From positions 1 to 37,985 of the forward strand of contig CALZIQ010000020.1 in the NCBI GenBank assembly GCA_945787735.1: DNA of 37,985 bases, given 5' to 3'. Positions 16,624 to 25,733 of the stretch are shown piece after piece (the stretch's first letter is position 1; each line of letters starts with the position of its first letter). This DNA is from an uncultured Chromatiaceae bacterium. GTDB lineage: Bacteria; Pseudomonadota; Gammaproteobacteria; Tenderiales; Tenderiaceae. Made by a program: the position numbers and the translations under genes. A model generated the notes under the pieces. It was not told the origin of the DNA and ran no database searches. It was given only the letters and a program-made list of their open reading frames with translations.

Positions 16624-18228
16624 TTATTTTCTCTGCTGAGCTTCCAGAATGGTGTTGTGTGGATTTGTATCATCCGGCTCAGGATAATCCAAAGTGTAAT
16701 GCAGGCCTCGACTCTCTTTGCGGGAAATGGCAGAGCGTACGATAAGTTCCGCCACTAGTACGAGGTTACGCAGCTCCAGTGAGTCGTTGTTGACAATGTG
16801 GCTAGCGTAATATTCATCAATTTCTTTTTGTAAGACTCGGATACGGATTAGAGCGCGTTGCAGGCGTTTGTCGGTACGTACGATGCCAACATAATCCCAC
16901 ATTACACGGCGCAGCTCATCCCAGTCATGGGCGATGACCACGTCCTCAGGAGATTTTGTCACGCGGCTGGCATCCCACTTGGGCAGGGGTGGCAGTTCCA
17001 CTGCGTCGTTGAGCTTTGCAGCGATATCTTCTGCAGTGGCTTTGGCAAACACCAAGCATTCCAGCAGTGAATTGCTGGCCATGCGATTGGCGCCGTGCAG
17101 ACCAGTGAATGCGGTTTCACCGATGGCATAGAGGTTGCCGATGTCGGTCTGTCCCTGTTTGTTTGTCATGACACCGCCGCAGGTGTAGTGGGCAGCCGGC
17201 ACCACCGGGATGGGTTCACGGGTAATGTCGATGCCAAACTCAAGAGCGCGGGTATACACTGTCGGGAAGTGGCTGCGAATAAAATCGGCCGGCTGGTGGG
17301 TAATGTCGAGGTAGACACAGTCGATACCGAGACGTTTCATTTCGTGGTCGATGGCGCGGGCAACGATGTCTCGTGGTGCCAGTTCCGCATCAGGATGAAA
17401 CTTGGGCATGAAGCGAGTACCGTCGGGCAGGCGCAGGATGCCGCCTTCACCACGGATGGCCTCGGTGATCAAGAATGATTTTGCCTTGGGATGGTAAAGG
17501 CAAGTGGGGTGAAATTGAATGAACTCCATGTTAGCGACACGGCATCCAGCGCGCCAGGCCATGGCAATGCCATCGCCGGTAGAAACATCGGGGTTGCTGG
17601 TATAGAGATAGGCCTTGCCGGCACCGCCGGTGGCGAGCACGGTGAAGCGGCTTGCCAACGTGATTACCTGCTGCTTTAGTTTATCCAGGACATAACAGCC
17701 GACACAGTGATTATTGCCCTGGCCTAGTTTGCCTGAGGTGATCAGGTCGATGGCGATGTGATTTTCCAGTACGTCAATGTTGGGGTGGCGCTTGAGCTGA
17801 CCGACCAGGGTGTTCTGGATCTCCTTGCCGGTAGCGTCGGCGGCGTGGAGTATGCGACGGTGGCTGTGGCCACCTTCGCGGGTCAAGTGAAAATCGGTAC
17901 TGCCGTCGGGGCGGGTTTCCTGGTCAAATATTACGCCGCATTCCACCAGCCAGTCGATTGCCTCGCGGCCATGTTCGACGGTGTAACGCACAACTTCTGG
18001 GTCACAGAGTCCGGCGCCGGCGACCTGGGTGTCTTCGATGTGCGATTCGACGGAATCCTTAGCGTCGAGCACAGCTGAGATACCACCCTGCGCGTAGTAG
18101 GTGGCACCTTCGCGCAGCGGACCCTTGGTGATGACGGCAATCTTGGCATTTTTTGCCAGATGCAAGGCTAGGCTGAGGCCGGCGGCACCCCCGCCAATAA
18201 TTACAGCGTCATATTGTGACTGATTCAT
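16624..18228 (-). CDS. nadB: L-aspartate oxidase
   Basis: This encodes 534 residues (E. coli NadB is 540). It is a flavoprotein oxidising L-aspartate to iminoaspartate, the first step of de novo NAD synthesis before NadA. The N-terminal FAD-binding motif [17 protein letters not shown] is at about residues 10-26, followed by [11 protein letters not shown]. The family signatures [26 protein letters not shown] and [15 protein letters not shown] are all present, as is the C-terminal helical domain ([12 protein letters not shown]). The ATG at 18228 is the natural start. The gene is divergent from rpoE, as in many gammaproteobacteria, with 151 bases between them. No nadA or nadC is adjacent. Confidence 0.98.
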   Translation of the reverse strand: MNQSQYDAVIIGGGAAGLSLALHLAKNAKIAVITKGPLREGATYYAQGGISAVLDAKDSVESHIEDTQVAGAGLCDPEVVRYTVEHGREAIDWLVECGVIFDQETRPDGSTDFHLTREGGHSHRRILHAADATGKEIQNTLVGQLKRHPNIDVLENHIAIDLITSGKLGQGNNHCVGCYVLDKLKQQVITLASRFTVLATGGAGKAYLYTSNPDVSTGDGIAMAWRAGCRVANMEFIQFHPTCLYHPKAKSFLITEAIRGEGGILRLPDGTRFMPKFHPDAELAPRDIVARAIDHEMKRLGIDCVYLDITHQPADFIRSHFPTVYTRALEFGIDITREPIPVVPAAHYTCGGVMTNKQGQTDIGNLYAIGETAFTGLHGANRMASNSLLECLVFAKATAEDIAAKLNDAVELPPLPKWDASRVTKSPEDVVIAHDWDELRRVMWDYVGIVRTDKRLQRALIRIRVLQKEIDEYYASHIVNNDSLELRNLVLVAELIVRSAISRKESRGLHYTLDYPEPDDTNPHNTILEAQQRK

Positions 18229-18305
18229 ATTCGGGCTAATCTAATCAATAAGAGTAAATATTTTCAAATACTTACCATATAATGCTATTTTTTTGAAGCT
18301 GTACC

Positions 18306-18332
18306 GAACCCAGAGGGAAATAAACGGTCTAT
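18306..18332 (+). promoter_or_regulatory. Candidate sigma-E (AlgU-type) promoter before rpoE
   Basis: GAACCC (18306-18311) and TCTAT (18328-18332) are separated by 16 bases, close to the GAACTT-N16-TCTGA pattern of RpoE/AlgU promoters; the -35 differs in its last two bases. It would start RNA about 40 bases before rpoE and give autoregulation, as known in E. coli and Pseudomonas. Confidence 0.45.
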
Positions 18333-18379
18333 TTCGTTTCGAATAATGAAAACAAAGAATAACAACATGGATGGTCCGA

Positions 18380-18952
18380 ATGGCTGAGCAGAAAGCGGAC
18401 CAAGCGCTGGTAAAGCGTGTACAGGGAGGAGACAAAGCCGCCTTTGATTTGTTGGTACTTAAATACCAACATAAGGTCGTTAATCTGATTTCCCGCTATG
18501 TACATGATTCGGCAGAGGTTTACGATGTGGCGCAAGAGGCTTTTATCAAGGCTTACCGGGCGCTGCCGAACTTTAGAGGTGATAGTGCTTTCTATACCTG
18601 GTTGTATCGTATCGCAATCAACACGGCCAAAAACCACCTGGTGGCCCAGGGGCGCCGGCCGCCCAAGACCGATATAGATATTGAAGACGCGGAACAATAC
18701 GGCAGTAACGATGATCTAAGGGAGTACGAAACTCCCGAGGGTTTGATGCAGCGGAGTGAAATAGAGCGGGTAGTGGTCGATACAATGGAGAAGCTGCCTG
18801 AAGATTTGCGCACTGCAATCACTTTAAGAGAGCTGGAAGGTTTGAGTTACGAGGAAATTGCTCAAGCCATGGGTTGCCCGGTGGGCACGGTTCGGTCGAG
18901 AATTTTCCGGGCGCGAGAGGCAATCCAAAAACAATTGGAACCATTGTTGTAG
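18380..18952 (+). CDS. rpoE: RNA polymerase ECF sigma factor RpoE (AlgU)
   Basis: This encodes 190 residues from the ATG at 18380 (MAEQKADQALVKRVQGGD), matching the length and N-terminus of E. coli RpoE; an ATG three codons upstream is also in frame. Region 2 contains DVAQEAFIKAYRALPNFRG and FYTWLYRIAINTAKN, for -10 recognition and core binding. Region 4 contains LEGLSYEEIAQAMGCPVG and TVRSRIFRAREAIQK, a helix-turn-helix for the -35. It directs transcription of envelope-stress genes when freed from RseA. The cognate regulators rseA, rseB and rseC and the protease degP follow directly. Confidence 0.98.
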   Translation: MAEQKADQALVKRVQGGDKAAFDLLVLKYQHKVVNLISRYVHDSAEVYDVAQEAFIKAYRALPNFRGDSAFYTWLYRIAINTAKNHLVAQGRRPPKTDIDIEDAEQYGSNDDLREYETPEGLMQRSEIERVVVDTMEKLPEDLRTAITLRELEGLSYEEIAQAMGCPVGTVRSRIFRAREAIQKQLEPLL

Positions 18953-18976
18953 AATAGAATCGAAATTGACAGGCAT

Positions 18977-19603
18977 ATGGCGGATCACAATATGAAAGAA
19001 GAAATTTCGGCATTGATGGACGGCGAAGTCGATGATCAGAAAATGCAGCAATATCTGCGTGAAATGCGAAATGACCCTGACCAGCGTAATTGTTGGGAGC
19101 AATACCACCTGATTGGTGATGCGCTGAGAAACAATTTACCCCCCCACCTGAATCGAAGTTTTGTTAACAGCATCAGCGAAGCCATTGCCGAGGAAGACCT
19201 GCCAGCGCCTGTCGCCCCCCAAGTTACACAAACGCCCAAAACCAAACGTCAAGCCATGATTAATCCGTTTTCAGGATTTGCTATTGCTGCCTCGGTAGCG
19301 GCAGTGGCCTATCTCGGTGTTGGCATGATCACTGTGGAAGAGGCCGCTGGACCGAGCATGGCAAGTAATACTAGTACCGTAGCGCCCGTCGCACCGGTTG
19401 CCCAGAATTTGCCCCAGACCTTGCCCCAATCTGGAGTTCAGACGGTGCAAGGACAGCAGTGGACCATTTCTCAGCCTGCCGTTGAGTCCAGGCTTAATAA
19501 CTATTTGTATAGTCATCGCAATGTAGCCGGGTCGACGGCGATCAATCCTGTTGTGGTGCCTCATGCCCGCCTTGTCGTTAATCAATCTCCTCGTGGTGAA
19601 TAA
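18977..19603 (+). CDS. rseA: Anti-sigma-E factor RseA (MucA)
   Basis: This encodes 208 residues. The cytoplasmic N-terminal domain (KEEISALMDGEVDDQ at residues 7-21, then NCWEQYHLIGDALR) is the RseA domain that holds RpoE inactive. One membrane segment lies at about residues 98-118 (FSGFAIAASVAAVAYLGVGM). The periplasmic part is Gln/Pro/Val-rich and ends with a conserved-looking SRLNNYLYSHRNVAGSTAIN, typical of the MucA C-terminus. Stress proteases cleave the protein to release the sigma factor. It starts 24 bases after rpoE and is followed by rseB. Confidence 0.95.
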   Translation: MADHNMKEEISALMDGEVDDQKMQQYLREMRNDPDQRNCWEQYHLIGDALRNNLPPHLNRSFVNSISEAIAEEDLPAPVAPQVTQTPKTKRQAMINPFSGFAIAASVAAVAYLGVGMITVEEAAGPSMASNTSTVAPVAPVAQNLPQTLPQSGVQTVQGQQWTISQPAVESRLNNYLYSHRNVAGSTAINPVVVPHARLVVNQSPRGE

Positions 19604-19611
19604 CAATCAAC

Positions 19612-20616
19612 ATGCCGTTTAATCACATTGGAAAACTGTTTTCCCGTAGTGATGTGAGTGCCTGCCTGCAATCTGAAACCGATCATGGAGTCTTTTTCGG
19701 CTCGAGCAAAATCGGTTTGGCTTTGGTATTGATTGTCACATTTTGGTGTCAAGCTGCGACAGCAGAAGCTTTATCACCCAAGCTTTGGCTCGAAAAGATG
19801 TCAGCCGCTATGCAGGAACTGAACTATCAGGGCACGTTCATTTATCGTCGTGATGAAGACCTGGCTGCGATGAAGGTTAGGCACGTTGTCGATGAACAGG
19901 GTGCACGGGAATTGATCGAGACCCTGACCGGTGAGTTTCGTAAAGAGCTGCGCAACAGCCCACATGCTTCCCGTTCAGCAGAGGAAGGGCTTGCATCCAC
20001 TTCACCCCAACTTAGACAGATCGAAAATTACTACGCGCTGAAGCTGCTGGGCAGTGACCGCGCCGCTGGACGTGAGACCCAGTTGATTTCAGTGAGTCCC
20101 AAAGATGAATATCGTTATGGCTATCGCCTCTGGCTCGACCAAGCCACAGGTTTGCTACTTAAGTCTGATCTGCTGGATCAGCAGGGCAAGATTTTAGAGC
20201 AGGTGATGTTTACGTCTCTCGAGTTGATTGAGCCTGAGAAGAATATAGAGTCATTGTCATCAGCAGAACCGGAATCGGTTCATCGTATGTCGCCGCATTC
20301 AAAAAACAAGTCCAACACAAGTCGGTTATTGGTTGATGACTTGCCTGAGGGGTTTGAGTTAATCGAATCGCAGACTGGCGCTGGTCATGGCGATGTGGAA
20401 CACATGGTTTATAGTGACGGCCTGGCATCGGTATCCGTATTCGTTGAACAGAGCAAACCTGAGGGTGAGGCGTTCGTCGGACTTTCCCGCATGGGTGCTG
20501 TGAATGCGTTTGGCGCTGTGCACAACGGTAATCAAATCACAGTCGTGGGCGATGTTCCTGAAATTACCGTCAAAACAATTGGGCAATCTATCCGCCTTAA
20601 GGGCGCTGCACAGTGA
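19612..20616 (+). CDS. rseB: Sigma-E regulatory protein RseB (MucB)
   Basis: This encodes 334 residues. The periplasmic protein binds the RseA C-terminal domain and protects it from cleavage; in known systems lipid or LPS signals relieve this. The mature part begins near ALSPKLWLEKMSAAMQELNY and shows the family phrase YQGTFIYRRDEDLAAMKVRH. The lipoprotein-like N-terminal fold is followed by a smaller C-terminal domain (about residues 235-330, DDLPEGFELIESQTGAGHGD). The predicted signal segment (IGLALVLIVTFWCQAATAEA) is preceded by about 33 residues, unusually long, and the ATG at 19612 has no strong ribosome site, so the true start could lie downstream. The stop overlaps rseC by four bases. 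Confidence 0.95.
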   Translation: MPFNHIGKLFSRSDVSACLQSETDHGVFFGSSKIGLALVLIVTFWCQAATAEALSPKLWLEKMSAAMQELNYQGTFIYRRDEDLAAMKVRHVVDEQGARELIETLTGEFRKELRNSPHASRSAEEGLASTSPQLRQIENYYALKLLGSDRAAGRETQLISVSPKDEYRYGYRLWLDQATGLLLKSDLLDQQGKILEQVMFTSLELIEPEKNIESLSSAEPESVHRMSPHSKNKSNTSRLLVDDLPEGFELIESQTGAGHGDVEHMVYSDGLASVSVFVEQSKPEGEAFVGLSRMGAVNAFGAVHNGNQITVVGDVPEITVKTIGQSIRLKGAAQ

Positions 20617-21098
20617 TTGAAGAAACCGGTCACATTATTTCACGTGATGGCGATTATGCTTGGGTTGAGACCCAGCGTAAAAGTGCGTGCTCCAGTTGTT
20701 CTGCCAGCAAGGGTTGCGGAACAGGAGCCTTGTCGAAATTTTATGCCAATCGCTTTAGTCGGGTGAGGGCGCTAAATAATATCGATGCTGCGCCGGGCGA
20801 GGCTGTAGTGATTGGCCTTCAGGAAGAGGCCCTAGTGCGAGGCTCCCTGGCTGTATATGGTTTGCCCCTGTTGAGTCTGCTGCTAATGGCCTTGTTGGGG
20901 AATGCCGTTGCAGTCGAGATAGGGATGCAGGAACCAGATGGTCTGGTTGCCTTGTTTGGTATTGCCGGGTTGTTGTTGGGCTTCTTTCTTGTGCGCCAGT
21001 TTAATCAAAAAATTTCACATGACGATCGTTATCAACCTGTAATCTTACGTCATTACGATGAATCATCTGCCCCGGCGATGGTCAATATCCAAAGATAA
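20613..21098 (+). CDS. rseC: Sigma-E activity modulator RseC (MucC)
   Basis: This encodes 161 residues and starts with GTG overlapping the rseB stop (GTGA). The N-terminal cytoplasmic part has the RseC/MucC cysteine cluster C26-SS-C29-x5-C35, which may bind a metal or Fe-S centre. Two membrane segments follow at about 73-95 and 108-128, with a charged C-terminus. The family is a positive modulator of sigma-E in E. coli, and relatives (RsxC-linked SoxR reducers) act in redox control. Its place between rseB and degP is the standard gammaproteobacterial order. Confidence 0.95.
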   Translation: MIEETGHIISRDGDYAWVETQRKSACSSCSASKGCGTGALSKFYANRFSRVRALNNIDAAPGEAVVIGLQEEALVRGSLAVYGLPLLSLLLMALLGNAVAVEIGMQEPDGLVALFGIAGLLLGFFLVRQFNQKISHDDRYQPVILRHYDESSAPAMVNIQR

Positions 21099-21140
21099 GT
21101 TTTTAGGATGGTAAAGGCTTTGTATACAAGGAGAGAAGCA

Positions 21141-22580
21141 TTGAACCTTAGAATAAAATCAGTAAGTCTTATTTACGCGTTCTTTTTCGTAATGGTTGCC
21201 GGATTTATGCCGGGTGTGGTTTCCGCGGCCAAACTGCCTGATTTTGTTTCAGTTGTCGAAGATAGCAGTGCCGCCGTGGTTAACATCAGCACGACACAAA
21301 AAATTAAGCACGGACGTCAAGGCTTTCCTCATGGCATGCCGAATATGCCTGAAGGGACGCCATTTGATGAGTTTTTCCGCCGGTTTTTCGATCAGGAACG
21401 GCCAAATGATGCGCCACCTCGTGATTTTGACTCCCACTCATTGGGTTCTGGTTTTATTATCTCTAAGGATGGTTATATTCTGACCAATCATCACGTGATT
21501 CGTGACGCCGATGAAATCATTGTGCGTCTGAGTGATCGCCGTGAGCTCGAGGCTGAGGTGATCGGCAGTGATCAGCGAAGCGATGTGGCTGTGCTGAAAG
21601 TGGATGCAGAAGACCTGCCTGTGGTTAAGGTCGGCGACTCAAGCAAACTGAAAGTGGGTGAGTGGGTGCTGGCCATCGGCTCGCCATTCGATTTTGATCA
21701 TACCGTGACAGCAGGCATCGTGAGTGCCGTGGGTCGTAGCCTGCCAAATGAAAATTATGTGCCTTTCATTCAGACCGACGTGGCGATCAATCCCGGCAAC
21801 TCGGGTGGTCCACTGTTTAACATGGATGGCGAAGTGGTGGGTGTAAACGCCCAGATCTACAGCCGTACCGGCGGTTTCATGGGGCTCTCATTCACCATCC
21901 CAATTGATCTAGCAATGGACGTGGTGGAACAGCTAAAAGCTGTAGGCCACGTCACCCGTGGTTGGCTCGGTGTTTTGATTCAGGATGTGACGCGTGAGCT
22001 GGCCGAGTCTTTTGAAATGGACAAACCCGTCGGCGCACTGGTGTCGCAAGTATTGCCCGAAAGCCCTGCCCTGGCGGCCGGTTTTGAAGTGGGGGATATC
22101 ATCATCGAATTCAACGGCAAGCCGGTTTCAACCTCGGCCTCGTTGCCACCTATGGTCGGTGTTACGCCGGTAGATAAAGCGGTCCCAGTGAAAGTGATTC
22201 GTAACGGTAAGACCAAAAAGCTCATGGTCACGATTGGCGTATTACCCACAGATGAAGAGATCCAGGCGTCAACAGCTGAGCCCGGCAGTGCCAAGGACAA
22301 ACGCCTCAAGATCGATGTGGCTGATTTGACGGATGAGCAACGTGCAGAACTTGGGATGGAAGATAAGGGTGTGCTGGTGACACGAGTAAAAAGTGGCCCG
22401 GCCAATGATGCCGGCATTCGTGAAGGCGATGTGATCGTCATGATCAACAATCAAAATATCAAGGATGCCAAGCACTTCCGTGATTTGAGCAGCGAACTTC
22501 CTGCCGGCAAACCGGTGGCGGTGCTGATTCAGCGCCGCGATGGGCCGGTTTTTCTAGCCATCAAGTTGCCGCAAGAATAG
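21141..22580 (+). CDS. degP: Periplasmic serine protease DegP/MucD (HtrA family)
   Basis: I prefer the TTG at 21141, seven bases after AAGGAG, which gives a normal signal peptide cleaved near VSAA; an ATG at 21108 in the same frame (490 residues) is possible. The 479-residue product has the trypsin-like triad: His118 in TNHHV, Asp148 in RSDVAVL and Ser221 in GNSGGP. Two PDZ domains follow (about 258-350 and 375-470, the second with GVLVTRVKSGPANDAGIREG). HtrA proteases degrade or refold damaged envelope proteins and lower the sigma-E signal. The gene ends the rpoE operon before a strong terminator. DegP/DegQ/MucD cannot be separated by sequence here, but the position fits MucD. Confidence 0.96.
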   Translation: MNLRIKSVSLIYAFFFVMVAGFMPGVVSAAKLPDFVSVVEDSSAAVVNISTTQKIKHGRQGFPHGMPNMPEGTPFDEFFRRFFDQERPNDAPPRDFDSHSLGSGFIISKDGYILTNHHVIRDADEIIVRLSDRRELEAEVIGSDQRSDVAVLKVDAEDLPVVKVGDSSKLKVGEWVLAIGSPFDFDHTVTAGIVSAVGRSLPNENYVPFIQTDVAINPGNSGGPLFNMDGEVVGVNAQIYSRTGGFMGLSFTIPIDLAMDVVEQLKAVGHVTRGWLGVLIQDVTRELAESFEMDKPVGALVSQVLPESPALAAGFEVGDIIIEFNGKPVSTSASLPPMVGVTPVDKAVPVKVIRNGKTKKLMVTIGVLPTDEEIQASTAEPGSAKDKRLKIDVADLTDEQRAELGMEDKGVLVTRVKSGPANDAGIREGDVIVMINNQNIKDAKHFRDLSSELPAGKPVAVLIQRRDGPVFLAIKLPQE

Positions 22581-22600
22581 GGCAATCTAAGGTGAATTGA

Positions 22601-22631
22601 GAAGGGGCTGAATATCAGCCCCTTCTTTTTT
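22601..22631 (+). terminator. Rho-independent terminator after degP
   Basis: GAAGGGGCTGA (22601-22611) pairs perfectly with TCAGCCCCTTC (22615-22625) around a 3-base loop, followed by TTTTTT. It closes the rpoE-degP operon 21 bases after the stop. Confidence 0.95.
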
Positions 22632-22632
22632 G

Positions 22633-22661
22633 TTTATGCCTGGGCCGAAATTCGCTAGAAT
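22633..22661 (+). promoter_or_regulatory. Weak candidate promoter for lepA-lepB
   Basis: TTTATG (22633-22638), 17 bases, then TAGAAT (22656-22661) lie 55 bases before lepA, just after the degP terminator, where a new promoter is expected. The -35 matches poorly. A small inverted repeat GGCCA-TAT-TGGCC follows at 22677-22689. Confidence 0.35.
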
Positions 22662-22715
22662 TGCGCTCCAAATCAAGGCCATATTGGCCGTTGAACCGAT
22701 CAAATCAGAATCTTA

Positions 22716-24509
22716 ATGAAGCATATTCGAAATTTTTCCATCATTGCGCACATCGACCATGGCAAATCCACCCTCTCTGACCGCCTTATTCAAACCTGTG
22801 GTGGCTTGGAGGCGCGTGAGATGTCCGAGCAGGTGCTGGACTCAATGGATATTGAGCGTGAGCGTGGCATCACCATCAAAGCCCAGAGCGTAACCCTGAA
22901 CTATACGGCGCAGGATGGTGAAACCTATCAACTGAATTTCATCGATACCCCAGGGCATGTGGATTTCTCATATGAGGTTTCCCGTTCGCTGGCAGCTTGT
23001 GAAGGCGCGCTATTAGTGGTTGATGCATCACAAGGAGTTGAGGCTCAGAGTGTAGCCAATTGCTATACCGCCATTGAGCAAGGCCTAGAGGTGATGCCGG
23101 TGTTGAACAAGATCGATCTGCCAGCGGCGGACCCTGATCGTGTCATCAAGGAAATTGAGGATATCATTGGCATCGAAGCCGAGGATGCCCCGCGTTGCAG
23201 TGCCAAGACCGGTGTTGGAGTTGATCTGGTGCTGGAAGAACTGGTCAAGCGCATTCCACCGCCAGAGGGAGACCCCGAAGCTCCATTGCAGGCCTTGATT
23301 GTGGACTCTTGGTTCGACAGTTATGTCGGCGTGGTGTCGCTGGTGCGGGTCGTCAACGGCACTTTGCGTAAAAAGGACAAGATAAAAGTTATCTCAACCC
23401 AAGGTGATCATCTCGTCGACCATGTTGGTGTGTTCACCCCCAAACGTCATGACACACAGGAATTAAAGGCGGGCGAGGTCGGTTTTGTTATTGCTGGCAT
23501 CAAGGATATCTATGGCGCGCCGGTGGGCGATACCATCACCACGGTCAAGAATGCTGCCACTGAAAGTCTGCCTGGATTTAAAGAGGTTCAACCACGGGTA
23601 TTTGCCGGGCTGTTTCCCTCCATTTCCGATGACTATGAAGATATGCGAGATGCTCTTTCCAAATTAAAACTGAATGATTCAGCCTTGTTTTATGAGCCGG
23701 AAACATCTACCGCGCTGGGTTTTGGTTTTCGTTGTGGTTTTCTTGGCATGCTACACATGGAGATTGTGCAAGAGCGCCTGGAGCGCGAATATGATCTCGA
23801 CCTGATTACCACAGCACCGACGGTAATCTACGAAGTCGAGACTACGGCCGGCGAAGTGCTGATGGTCGACAACCCGGCCAAGCTGCCTGCACCTAATTAC
23901 ATCGAAGAAATCCGCGAGCCTATTATCGAGGCGCACATCCTGTTGCCGCAGGAATATCTCGGCAACGTCATTGGCCTATGTGTGGAAAAGCGTGGTGTGC
24001 AGAAAAATATGCAATATGCCGGTACTCAGGTGCAGTTGACCTATGAGTTGCCGTTAAACGAAGTGGTGCTGGATTTCTTCGACCGGCTCAAATCAGTTTC
24101 GCGTGGTTATGCCTCCCTGGATTATGAGTTCAAGCGCTATCAGACGGCGGATCTGGTCAAACTGGATATTCTGATCAGCAGTGAGGTGGTGGATGCCCTG
24201 GCAGTGATCGTGCATAGCGATAAAGCTGAGTTTCAAGGGCGTGGACTTGTTGACCGTATGAAAGAGGTCATTCCCCGGCAGATGTTCGATGTGGCCATTC
24301 AAGCAGCCATTGGCAACAAAATTATTGCCCGAAGCACCATCAAGGCGCTGCGTAAGAATGTAACCGCCAAATGTTATGGTGGTGATGTGAGCCGCAAGCG
24401 TAAGCTGCTTGAAAAGCAGAAAGAGGGCAAAAAGCGCATGAAGTCGGTGGGTAAAGTGGACATTCCCCAGGAAGCATTCCTGGCAGTACTGAACGTGAGT
24501 AAAAAATAG
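22716..24509 (+). CDS. lepA: Elongation factor 4 (LepA), back-translocating GTPase
   Basis: This encodes 597 residues (E. coli 599). GTP-binding motifs are G1 AHIDHGKST (11-19), G3 DTPGHVDF and G4 NKID. EF-G-like domains II, III and V follow, then the LepA-specific C-terminal domain with [18 protein letters not shown] and [15 protein letters not shown]. It acts on stalled or mistranslocated ribosomes at the membrane or in the cytosol. The stop overlaps the GTG start of lepB by one base, the common lepA-lepB pairing. Confidence 0.99.
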   Translation: MKHIRNFSIIAHIDHGKSTLSDRLIQTCGGLEAREMSEQVLDSMDIERERGITIKAQSVTLNYTAQDGETYQLNFIDTPGHVDFSYEVSRSLAACEGALLVVDASQGVEAQSVANCYTAIEQGLEVMPVLNKIDLPAADPDRVIKEIEDIIGIEAEDAPRCSAKTGVGVDLVLEELVKRIPPPEGDPEAPLQALIVDSWFDSYVGVVSLVRVVNGTLRKKDKIKVISTQGDHLVDHVGVFTPKRHDTQELKAGEVGFVIAGIKDIYGAPVGDTITTVKNAATESLPGFKEVQPRVFAGLFPSISDDYEDMRDALSKLKLNDSALFYEPETSTALGFGFRCGFLGMLHMEIVQERLEREYDLDLITTAPTVIYEVETTAGEVLMVDNPAKLPAPNYIEEIREPIIEAHILLPQEYLGNVIGLCVEKRGVQKNMQYAGTQVQLTYELPLNEVVLDFFDRLKSVSRGYASLDYEFKRYQTADLVKLDILISSEVVDALAVIVHSDKAEFQGRGLVDRMKEVIPRQMFDVAIQAAIGNKIIARSTIKALRKNVTAKCYGGDVSRKRKLLEKQKEGKKRMKSVGKVDIPQEAFLAVLNVSKK

Positions 24510-25330
24510 TGGATTTCGATTTTGCAACTGTAATGGTGTTGGCTGTTCTGATAACGGGCGTGATTTGGGCGATTGATGTATTTGTCTGGAAACCAAAACG
24601 CATGGCCTCGGCAGAGAGCCTGAAGCAACAGGGCGTTGGGGAAAAGGTAATCACCAATACCATCAAGGAACCCGTGCTGGTTGAGTATGCCCGTTCTTTC
24701 TTCCCAGTGATTCTGGCTGTTCTAGTATTGCGCTCGTTTCTGGTTGAACCGTTCAGAATTCCTTCCGGGTCGATGATGCCGACCCTGTTGGCGGGGGATT
24801 TTATACTGGTAAATAAATACGCTTATGGCATCCGTTTGCCAGTCTTGAATACCAAGGTTATCGGGCTGGATGAACCGGAGCGGGGTGACGTAGTTGTATT
24901 TCGTTATCCTAAAGAACCATCGGTGGATTACATCAAACGCGTTGTTGGCGTGCCGGGTGATACGATCAGCTATTTCGGCAAGCAGGTGTATATCAATGGT
25001 GAGCTGGCCAAACAGACGGGGCTCGGTACATATACGACTACAGGCGAAGGTCTGCGCATGAACGGGGCTGATAGACGAGTGGAAAAGCTTGGGGCTATCG
25101 AACATGAAATTTTGATTGACCGATCCCGCCCGTCAATGGAAGGTGAATTTATCGTACCCGAAGGGCAATATTTTGTCATGGGCGATAACCGTGATAATAG
25201 TAATGACAGCCGTGTCTGGGGCTTTGTGCCGGATGAAAACCTTGTTGGTAGAGCGTTTATGATCTGGATGAACTGGGACAGTATTCAAGACCGGGTGTCC
25301 TGGGAACGTATTGGAAATATAATCGAATAA
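24509..25330 (+). CDS. lepB: Signal peptidase I
   Basis: This encodes 273 residues starting with GTG that shares one base with the lepA stop. Two N-terminal membrane segments (about 5-27 and 60-80) precede the periplasmic catalytic domain. The Ser-Lys dyad is visible: Ser88 in IPSGSMMPT and Lys143 in DYIKRVVG, with the later box GDNRDNSNDSR. It removes signal peptides from secreted preproteins, including those of the envelope genes in this window. It is shorter than E. coli LepB (324), as in many relatives. Confidence 0.98.
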   Translation: MDFDFATVMVLAVLITGVIWAIDVFVWKPKRMASAESLKQQGVGEKVITNTIKEPVLVEYARSFFPVILAVLVLRSFLVEPFRIPSGSMMPTLLAGDFILVNKYAYGIRLPVLNTKVIGLDEPERGDVVVFRYPKEPSVDYIKRVVGVPGDTISYFGKQVYINGELAKQTGLGTYTTTGEGLRMNGADRRVEKLGAIEHEILIDRSRPSMEGEFIVPEGQYFVMGDNRDNSNDSRVWGFVPDENLVGRAFMIWMNWDSIQDRVSWERIGNIIE

Positions 25331-25351
25331 CACTGAAGTCAGGAGATAACG

Positions 25352-25729
25352 ATGCAAAACACTCCAAAATCGCAACGAGGCATGACAGGTATTGGCATTG
25401 CTATGATACTTGCACTATGCGGGTTCGTATTGATGATTGTCGTCAAACTGTTTCCGGCATATATGGAAAGCTTCAAGGTTGCCTCTGCGCTAGAGGGTTT
25501 GATCGAAGACAGCCGTGTAGAGGATGCCAGTGATCGTGAAATAAAAGAACTAATTATTAAAAAACTTCGAGTTGATGATGTGGATGACGTGAAATCAGAA
25601 CACATCAAAATCGAAAGTGCCGGGGCTAAACGCCAAATATCGATTGAATATGAAAAACGTGTTCACATGATGAGCAATGTCGATGCGGTAGTTGTAATTG
25701 GCGACAATGCTGTTGAAATAGGACGCTGA
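25352..25729 (+). CDS. DUF4845 membrane protein
   Basis: This encodes 125 residues. An N-terminal RGMTGIGIAMILALCGFVLM segment forms one membrane helix with a pilin-like look, followed by a periplasmic domain (FPAYMESFKVASALEGLIED). This matches the DUF4845 family, which regularly sits between lepB and rnc in gammaproteobacteria. Its function is unknown. It starts 21 bases after lepB and ends four bases before rnc, so all are co-transcribed. Confidence 0.9.
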   Translation: MQNTPKSQRGMTGIGIAMILALCGFVLMIVVKLFPAYMESFKVASALEGLIEDSRVEDASDREIKELIIKKLRVDDVDDVKSEHIKIESAGAKRQISIEYEKRVHMMSNVDAVVVIGDNAVEIGR

Positions 25730-25733
25730 TTGA

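Noticed and set aside
18278-18283. TATAAT between nadB and rpoE
   Set aside because: No -35 box is found at 16-18 bases on the plus strand in an AT-rich stretch, so it is probably chance.
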